From contig NZ_CP108509.1 in the NCBI RefSeq assembly GCF_035917275.1, forward strand, positions 992,001 through 1,056,000: DNA of 64,000 bases, given 5' to 3'. Below are positions 58,785-64,000 of this stretch, one piece after another (positions within the stretch are counted from its first letter, which is position 1; each line of letters opens with the position of its first letter). This stretch comes from Streptomyces sp. NBC_01237. Lineage in GTDB: Bacteria > Actinomycetota > Actinomycetes > Streptomycetales > Streptomycetaceae. A model generated the notes under the pieces. That model saw only the letters and a program-made list of their open reading frames with translations. It had not been told where the DNA came from and made no database searches. Position numbers and translations under genes: made by a program.

Positions 58785-60601
58785 GCGACACCGGCACGGG
58801 GACGGAGACGGAGGCCGCGGAGCTGCGGTCCGCGCGCAGGCCGGCCCTCGGGGCGCCCCTGCCACCCGGACGGGCGACCGCCCCCCGGCTGCCCACCGCG
58901 CCGCGCATCCCCCCGGCACCCGCCGCGGCCGACGGGGCACCGCCCGTACCCGGCGGCTCCGAGCACTCCACGACCGGCGATCCCGGCACCGCGACCGGGC
59001 GTTCGGGCACCGGCGGCGAGGCCCCCGGGCTCGGTTCCTTCCTCGCCAGGGCCGCGGCCGTCACCGCCGCGCTGACGGTGATCGGGGCCCTGCTCGGGCT
59101 GGTACGGGACCAGGCCATCGCCCGCTACTTCGGAGCGAGCGACGCGAGCGACGCGTTCCTGATCGCCTGGACCGTGCCCGAGATGGCGGCGACGGTACTG
59201 ATCGAGGACGGTATGGCACTGCTCCTCGTCCCGGCCTTCAGCATGGCCCTGGCCCGGCGTGCGGCCGCCCCGGAAGGACACTGCCGCACGGGCGACCCCG
59301 TCCGTGAGCTGATCGCCGGAACCCTCCCCCGGCTGTCCGCGCTGCTGGCCTGCGGCGCGGCGCTGCTGATCGCGGGCGCCCCGTGGGTCGTCGGCGTTCT
59401 GGCCCCCGGCCTGCGCGACCCCCGGCTGGCGGTGGACTGTACGCGCCTCACGGCCGTCACCGTCCTCACCTTCGGCATCACCGGATACTTCAGTGCCGCT
59501 CTTCGCGCACACCGCAGTTTCCTGCCGCCCGCCGGGGTCTATGTCGCGTACAACGTCGGCATCATCGGCATGACGCTCATGCTCCACTCGGCCTGGGGCG
59601 TGCGTGCGGCGGCGGCCGGAGTCGCCGTCGGCAGTCTGCTGATGATCGTGACCCAGTTGCCCGCCTTTCTCCGGCTGCTCCCCCGGCGCCGGTCCGGGGC
59701 GTCCCGTGCCCTGCGGCGGCGGGTGGCGGGGAGCACCGCCCCGCTGGTGAGCGCCACCGTGCTCGCTCCGGTCGTCCTGTTCGTGGTGAGCCGCCAGTCG
59801 CAGGTCCTCGTCGAGCGGTTCCTGGCCTCCACCCTGCCCGCGGGTGCCATCTCCCATCTGAACTACGCGCAGAAGGTCGCGCAGATGCCGATGGTGCTGT
59901 CCCTGATGATCTGCACGGTGACCTTTCCCCTGGTCGCCCAGGCCATGGCGGACGGGGACCGGGACAGGGCCCGTCACCGGGTCGAGCGCGACCTCGCCCT
60001 GGCCGGGATGGTCGTGCTGCTCGGCACCGCGGTCGTCCTGGGATACGCGCCCCGGATCATCGAAGTGCTCTTCCAGCGCGGCGCGTTCGGCGCACGGGAC
60101 ACGGCGGCGACCGCCGAGGTCATGCGGGTCTACGCCGTGGGTCTGCTCGGCCACTGTCTCGTCGGTGCCCTGAGCCGGCCGTTCTTCTCCGCCGGACGGC
60201 CCACCTGGTTCCCGGCCTTCGCCATGGCCACCGGGCTGGTGGTCACCACCGGCGCCGGGTACGCGCTGACGTTCCGTTTCGGCGTCAACGGCATCGCCGC
60301 GGCCAACGCCATCGGCATCAGCACCGCCGCGCTGCTCCTGCTGATGGGGCTCGGTACCCGGGTGGTGGCGATCCGGGTCCGGACCGTCGCCGCCTCCCTG
60401 GCCCGGCTGGCCGGCGCCGCCGCGGTGGCCGGGGCGGCGGGCTGGGCCGCCGCGCCCGCGGTGAGCGGTCCCGTTCTGAGCCTGGCCACCGGCTGCGTAC
60501 TGGTTCCCGCGGTCTTCCTGCTGGCCGGGCTCGCGTTCAGAGCTCCCGAAGTCGTCCATCTGCTGGCCCTCATCCGAGAGAGGTTCTTCCATGGCCGCTG
60601 A
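58781..60601 (+). CDS. MurJ/Wzx-family lipid-linked oligosaccharide flippase
   Basis: A 606-aa MOP-exporter-superfamily protein with about 14 helices. A cytoplasmic N-terminal extension of about 85 residues is Pro/Gly/Thr-rich. The core begins SFLARAAAVTAALTVIGALLGLVRDQAIARYFGASDASDAFLIAWTVPEM, a MurJ-like opening with conserved Arg, and continues VERFLASTLPAGAISHLNYAQKVAQMPM. In this operon it most likely moves the undecaprenyl-linked repeat unit outwards, in place of a Wzx. GTG overlaps the polymerase stop; its own 3' end overlaps the deacetylase gene by 11 bases. Confidence 0.85.
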   Translation: MSDTGTGTETEAAELRSARRPALGAPLPPGRATAPRLPTAPRIPPAPAAADGAPPVPGGSEHSTTGDPGTATGRSGTGGEAPGLGSFLARAAAVTAALTVIGALLGLVRDQAIARYFGASDASDAFLIAWTVPEMAATVLIEDGMALLLVPAFSMALARRAAAPEGHCRTGDPVRELIAGTLPRLSALLACGAALLIAGAPWVVGVLAPGLRDPRLAVDCTRLTAVTVLTFGITGYFSAALRAHRSFLPPAGVYVAYNVGIIGMTLMLHSAWGVRAAAAGVAVGSLLMIVTQLPAFLRLLPRRRSGASRALRRRVAGSTAPLVSATVLAPVVLFVVSRQSQVLVERFLASTLPAGAISHLNYAQKVAQMPMVLSLMICTVTFPLVAQAMADGDRDRARHRVERDLALAGMVVLLGTAVVLGYAPRIIEVLFQRGAFGARDTAATAEVMRVYAVGLLGHCLVGALSRPFFSAGRPTWFPAFAMATGLVVTTGAGYALTFRFGVNGIAAANAIGISTAALLLLMGLGTRVVAIRVRTVAASLARLAGAAAVAGAAGWAAAPAVSGPVLSLATGCVLVPAVFLLAGLAFRAPEVVHLLALIRERFFHGR

Positions 60602-61427
60602 CCCCTCGGCGCGTCGCGCCGGCTTCCCTTCCTCCCGGCTCCGGCAGCCCGGCCGCACCCAGCCGTGGATTCTCACCTATCACTCGGTGAGTGATCCGCG
60701 GCACGACCCGTACGACATCACCGTCTCCGCCGACCGGCTCGACCGGCAACTGGCCTGGCTGCGCGGCAGGCACCTGACCGGTGTCGGGATGTCCGCCCTG
60801 CTGCGCGCGGACGCCACCGCCCGGCGCGGGCTGGTCGGGCTGACCTTCGACGACGGGTACGCGGACTTCCTCCACGAGGCCCTGCCCGTGCTGCGCCGCT
60901 ACGACTGCACGGCGACGGTCTTCGTACTGCCGGGCCGGCCGGGCGGCTCCAACGCCTGGGACCCGCTGGGCCCGCGCAGGCCGCTGCTCACACCGGGGGA
61001 GATCCGCCGCCTCGCCGACGCCGGCATGGAGATCGGCTCGCACGGCCTGTTCCACCGGCATCTGACCACGCTGTCCGACGACGAGCTGCGCGCCGAGACG
61101 CGCCGCAGCCGGGAGCTGATCCGCGGCATCACCGGCACCGCTCCCGAGGGCTTCTGCTACCCGTACGGCACGGTCGACCGGCGCGTGATCGACGCGGTGC
61201 GCGACGCGGGCTACGGCTACGGCTGCGCCATCGCCCCCGGTCCGCTGCTGGGTCCCTTCGCCCTGCCCCGTACCCACGTCAGCCAGGCCGACCGCGGTGT
61301 CCGGCTGCGGGCGAAGGAACTGCGGCACACGATGCGGTACGGCAGGGGGGACGCCGCGGGGTCCCGGACGGCTCCCTCGGGCGAGCACGGTGTCACCCCC
61401 GCGGTCCCGACGGGCGGCCGCCGATGA
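60591..61427 (+). CDS. Polysaccharide deacetylase (NodB-like)
   Basis: A 278-aa NodB-homology enzyme: LTYHSVSD, LVGLTFDDGYADFLHEALPVLRRY (catalytic Asp pair), GSHGLFHRHLTTLSDDELRAE (HxxxH), GFCYPYGTVDRRVIDAV. No clear signal peptide, and only a short polar N-terminus, so either cytoplasmic or non-classically placed. In the operon it would trim acetyl groups from an amino sugar of the polymer or its precursor. ATG lies inside the end of the flippase gene; its stop overlaps the next GT4 gene (ATGA). Confidence 0.85.
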   Translation: MAADPSARRAGFPSSRLRQPGRTQPWILTYHSVSDPRHDPYDITVSADRLDRQLAWLRGRHLTGVGMSALLRADATARRGLVGLTFDDGYADFLHEALPVLRRYDCTATVFVLPGRPGGSNAWDPLGPRRPLLTPGEIRRLADAGMEIGSHGLFHRHLTTLSDDELRAETRRSRELIRGITGTAPEGFCYPYGTVDRRVIDAVRDAGYGYGCAIAPGPLLGPFALPRTHVSQADRGVRLRAKELRHTMRYGRGDAAGSRTAPSGEHGVTPAVPTGGRR

Positions 61428-62560
61428 GAGTGCTGCACATCATCACCGGGCTCGGGGTCGGGGGCGCCGAGCAGCAGCTGCGGCTGATGCTGCGTCATCT
61501 TCCCGTCCGCTGCGATGTCCTGACGCTCACCAACCCGGGATCGGTGGCCGCGGGGCTGCGCGCCGACGGGGTACGGGTGGCGCATCTGGGGATGGGCGGC
61601 AACCGGGACCTCACGGCCGTGAGCGGACTGGCCCGGTTCATCCGCGCGGGCGGGTACGACCTCGTCCATACGCATCTGTACCGGGCCTGCGTCTACGGGC
61701 GGATCGCCGCCCGGCTGGCCGGGATCCGCGCCACCGTCGCCACCGAGCACTCGCTGGGGCGGGCGGAGATCGAGGGCCGCCCGCTCACCCGGGGCACCCG
61801 CGCGCTCTATCTGGGGACCGAACGGCTCGGGTCGGCGACGGTCGCCGTCTCCGCGACCGTCGCCGGACGGCTGCGGGAGTGGGGGGTGCCCGCCGCACGG
61901 ATCCACCTGGTGCCCAACGGGATCGACCCGGTCCCGTTCCGTTTCGACAGCGGGGGGCGGCGCTCGACCCGGGCGCTGCTGCGGATTCCCGCCGACGCCT
62001 TCGTGGTGGGCGGCGTGGGGCGGCTGGTTCCCGGCAAACGCTTCGACGTGCTCGTCCGCGCGGTCGCGGCGCTGCCCGGTGCCCGGCTGCTGGTGGCCGG
62101 CGACGGGCCCGAGAGCGAGCCGCTACGGGCACTGGCCCGCCGGCTGGGTGCCGCGGACCGGATCCTTTTCCTCGGCGAGTGCGACGCCGGAGCGTCCGGA
62201 CCCGCCCCCGGTGTCCCCGCGTTGCTCGGCGCCATGGACGTCTTCGTCTCGACCTCCCGCGAGGAGTCCTTCGGGCTGGCCGCGGTCGAGGCGCTGGCGG
62301 CGGGGCTTCCGGTACTGCACGGCGCCTGCCCCGCGATCGACGACCTGCCCGCCGCCCACGCCCCGGGCGCCACCCGCATCACGGGCGGCTCCGAGGAGCT
62401 GACGGCGGCGCTGCGGCGGCGGATACAGGCCGCGCCGCACCGGCTTCCGCCGCCTCGGGCGGTCCGCCACTACGACATCAGGCGCAGCAGCGAACGCCTC
62501 ATGGACGTGTACACGCATGCCCTCGACACCGCCCCACCGACCTGGAGAGCACACCCATGA
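61424..62560 (+). CDS. GT4-family glycosyltransferase (exopolysaccharide)
   Basis: A 378-aa GT-B glycosyltransferase beginning MRVLHIITGLGVGGAEQQLRLMLRHL, with IHLVPNGIDPVPFR, GVGRLVPGKRFDVLVRAVAALPGARLLVAGDGPE, and the donor motif TSREESFGLAAVEALAAGLPVL. It adds a sugar to the lipid-linked repeat. Coupled by ATGA to the deacetylase gene ahead and to the Wzz-like gene after. Confidence 0.9.
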   Translation: MRVLHIITGLGVGGAEQQLRLMLRHLPVRCDVLTLTNPGSVAAGLRADGVRVAHLGMGGNRDLTAVSGLARFIRAGGYDLVHTHLYRACVYGRIAARLAGIRATVATEHSLGRAEIEGRPLTRGTRALYLGTERLGSATVAVSATVAGRLREWGVPAARIHLVPNGIDPVPFRFDSGGRRSTRALLRIPADAFVVGGVGRLVPGKRFDVLVRAVAALPGARLLVAGDGPESEPLRALARRLGAADRILFLGECDAGASGPAPGVPALLGAMDVFVSTSREESFGLAAVEALAAGLPVLHGACPAIDDLPAAHAPGATRITGGSEELTAALRRRIQAAPHRLPPPRAVRHYDIRRSSERLMDVYTHALDTAPPTWRAHP

Positions 62561-63234
62561 CCGAGTCTCCCGAGAAGCAGCAGGCCGCCCCCGGACGAAG
62601 CCGCCCGCGGCGCGCACTCCCGCGCCCGCCCCATTGGTGGCCGCTGCCCGTCTGCATCGTGCTGGGCGCGGCGTGCGGGCTCTCCTACGGCCTGCTGAAG
62701 TCCCCCGAGTACGCGGCCACCAGTTACGCGATGGCGGTGGTCGAGAAGGGTGCGGACCCGTCCGCGGCCATCGGCTACGCCCAGTCGTACGGGCGGCTCG
62801 CCACCAGCGACGCGACTCTCTCGTACGCCCATGGCGCGGCCGGTGAACCGGTGGCCGCGCTCCGTGCCCAGGTGCTCGCGGAGACCTCGCCCGACTCGCC
62901 CATGATCGCGGTCACCGGAACGTCGGGCGATCCGCACCGGGCCGCCGACATCGCCAACGCCGTCATCGAGGCCGTCATCGTCAACAGCGATCATGTCGCC
63001 GATGCCACCGGAGTGAAGCTGATCCAGTACACCCACGCGATGACGCCGGAGCGGGCGGTGTCGCCCTCCGTCCCCGTCGGCACGGCCGTGGGAGCGTGCG
63101 CGGGCGGCCTGATCGGCGGGCTCGTCCTCCTCGTACGGCCCCGCCGGAAGGGCTGGACCGTGTCCGCCCAGGTCCCCGGGCCGGCGTCCGCCGGTGAACC
63201 CGCGTCCTCGGGCGACCGGGAGCTCGTACGATGA
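62557..63234 (+). CDS. Wzz-like chain-length regulator (short form)
   Basis: A 225-aa protein with helices near residues 27-45 (PPHWWPLPVCIVLGAACGLSYGLL) and 173-193 (VGTAVGACAGGLIGGLVLLV), and an extracytoplasmic loop between with LKSPEYAATSYAMAVVEKG. This two-helix layout matches the Wzz/polysaccharide co-polymerase family, without the tyrosine-kinase domain of larger homologs. Basic residues follow the last helix. It probably sets polymer chain length with the Wzy-like protein. Confidence 0.75.
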   Translation: MTESPEKQQAAPGRSRPRRALPRPPHWWPLPVCIVLGAACGLSYGLLKSPEYAATSYAMAVVEKGADPSAAIGYAQSYGRLATSDATLSYAHGAAGEPVAALRAQVLAETSPDSPMIAVTGTSGDPHRAADIANAVIEAVIVNSDHVADATGVKLIQYTHAMTPERAVSPSVPVGTAVGACAGGLIGGLVLLVRPRRKGWTVSAQVPGPASAGEPASSGDRELVR

Positions 63235-64000
63235 CCGCGCACGGGCCGGGCGGCCTCTCCGTGACGCTCTGCCGCGATCCCGAGGAGTTCGGCGCGCTCG
63301 CCGGGGAATGGGACGCGCTGCATCGCCGCTGTGTCACGGCGACCCCCTTCCAGCGCCACGCCTGGCTTCATTCGTGGTGGCTCTCGTACGGCCGGGAGGG
63401 CCGGCTCCGCGTCGTCCTGGCCCGTCGTGGCGGGCAGCTGATCGGCGCGGCACCGCTGATGCTCGTGCACCGCCCGATGCCGCTGCTCGTGCCGATGGGC
63501 GGCACGATCTCCGACTTCTTCGACGTGCTCGTCGACGAGGAGTGCACCGCACGCGCGCTTTCCGCACTGGCGCACGGGCTCGACCGGGCGGCCCGGCACG
63601 CGGTGGTCGACCTGCGGGAGGTGCGGCCCGACGCGTCGGCGCAACTGCTCTTCGGGATGTGGCCGGGTGCCAGAAGCCGGCTCACGGACTCGACGTGCAT
63701 GGAACTGCCCGCCGAGCCGATCGACGTACTCGTCCGGCGCATGTCCAGTTCGCGTGGTCAGCGGGTGCGGTCCAAACTCCGCAAGGTGGACGCGCTGGGG
63801 GTCGAGTCCCGGCCGGTGACGGAGCACGAGGTGCCGGCCGCGGTCGGCCATCTGCTGCGGCTGCACGAGCTCCAGTGGCAAGGGCGGGGGATCAATCCCG
63901 AGCACCTCAGGCCCCGCTTCGCCGCACATCTGGTCCGTGCCACCGGGCGGATGGTGCGGGACGGTGACGCGGCGGTCACCGAGTTCCGGCTCGGGGGCGA
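63231..64000 (+). CDS. GNAT/CelD-like acetyltransferase, N-terminal part (runs off right edge)
   Basis: At least 256 residues of a protein of the BcsL/CelD acetyltransferase (Acetyltransf_6) type: FQRHAWLHSWWLSYGREGRLRVVLARRGGQLIGAAPLMLVHR is the usual opening, and RMSSSRGQRVRSKLRKVDALG with LRLHELQWQGRGINPEHLRPRF is the middle. The acetyl-CoA-binding end lies beyond the window. It overlaps the Wzz-like stop (ATGA), so it belongs to the exopolysaccharide operon and may N-acylate a sugar. Confidence 0.8.
   Translation, partial: MTAHGPGGLSVTLCRDPEEFGALAGEWDALHRRCVTATPFQRHAWLHSWWLSYGREGRLRVVLARRGGQLIGAAPLMLVHRPMPLLVPMGGTISDFFDVLVDEECTARALSALAHGLDRAARHAVVDLREVRPDASAQLLFGMWPGARSRLTDSTCMELPAEPIDVLVRRMSSSRGQRVRSKLRKVDALGVESRPVTEHEVPAAVGHLLRLHELQWQGRGINPEHLRPRFAAHLVRATGRMVRDGDAAVTEFRLGG

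Overview
The window is about 72-75% GC with tight ATGA/GTGA gene overlaps, many GTG starts, Tat/lipobox secreted proteins, and NarL, GntR-LacI, XRE-cupin and TetR regulators. All of this fits a Streptomyces or close relative chromosome. I saw no rRNA, tRNA, CRISPR array, transposase or phage gene. Fifty-seven genes are called, two of them cut by the window edges.

Layout. 1-3136: small conserved genes (DUF779, Cys-rich zinc-ribbon protein, 64-aa membrane protein) and a Tat-exported phospholipase/GDPD-like protein. 3390-8558: five-gene ABC importer read as nikABCDE, because a TTGCGA-N5-TCGCAA dyad resembling the Nur (nickel Fur) box lies just upstream. 8725-12010: two acyl-CoA dehydrogenases and a quinone oxidoreductase in one operon, followed by an XRE-cupin regulator. 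13046-16216: a reactive-sulfur module (CstB-like persulfide dioxygenase-rhodanese, TauE permease, CstR-like repressor, membrane rhodanese) with three near-identical ATACCCC-N2-GGGGTAT operators. 16306-22593: proline iminopeptidase, then a split OpuC-type osmoprotectant importer whose ATPase lies apart from its permeases and binding protein, with an acetylxylan-esterase-like gene between. 22787-24824: SRPBCC-DUF4166-TetR operon with twin TTGAGC dyads. 24898-29176: two-component system plus FtsX-type ABC exporter.

29484-50631 is the most interesting part: a glycan-use locus. It has a LacI and a GntR-LacI regulator, two FAD oxidoreductases, a Gfo/Idh/MocA dehydrogenase, a polysaccharide-deacetylase-like protein, a GH38 alpha-mannosidase, an esterase, a secreted clan-A-type glycosidase with a C-terminal CBM9-like domain, a binding protein plus two permeases without an ATPase, and a 605-aa protein I cannot assign. 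LacI-type GGAAAACG-like sites lie in front of four of its transcription units, suggesting one regulon. The mix of redox enzymes, esterase and glycosidases points to stepwise, possibly oxidation-assisted, breakdown of a substituted (probably mannose-containing) glycan.

50659-54127: a phosphotransferase and a TPR-polyprenyl synthase pair behind a striking 32-bp AT-rich dyad. 54761-64000: a translationally coupled exopolysaccharide operon (two GT4 glycosyltransferases, polyprenyl glycosylphosphotransferase, Wzy-like polymerase, MurJ/Wzx-like flippase, deacetylase, Wzz-like protein, GNAT/CelD-like protein) that runs off the right edge and is preceded by a 633-bp hairpin-rich leader.
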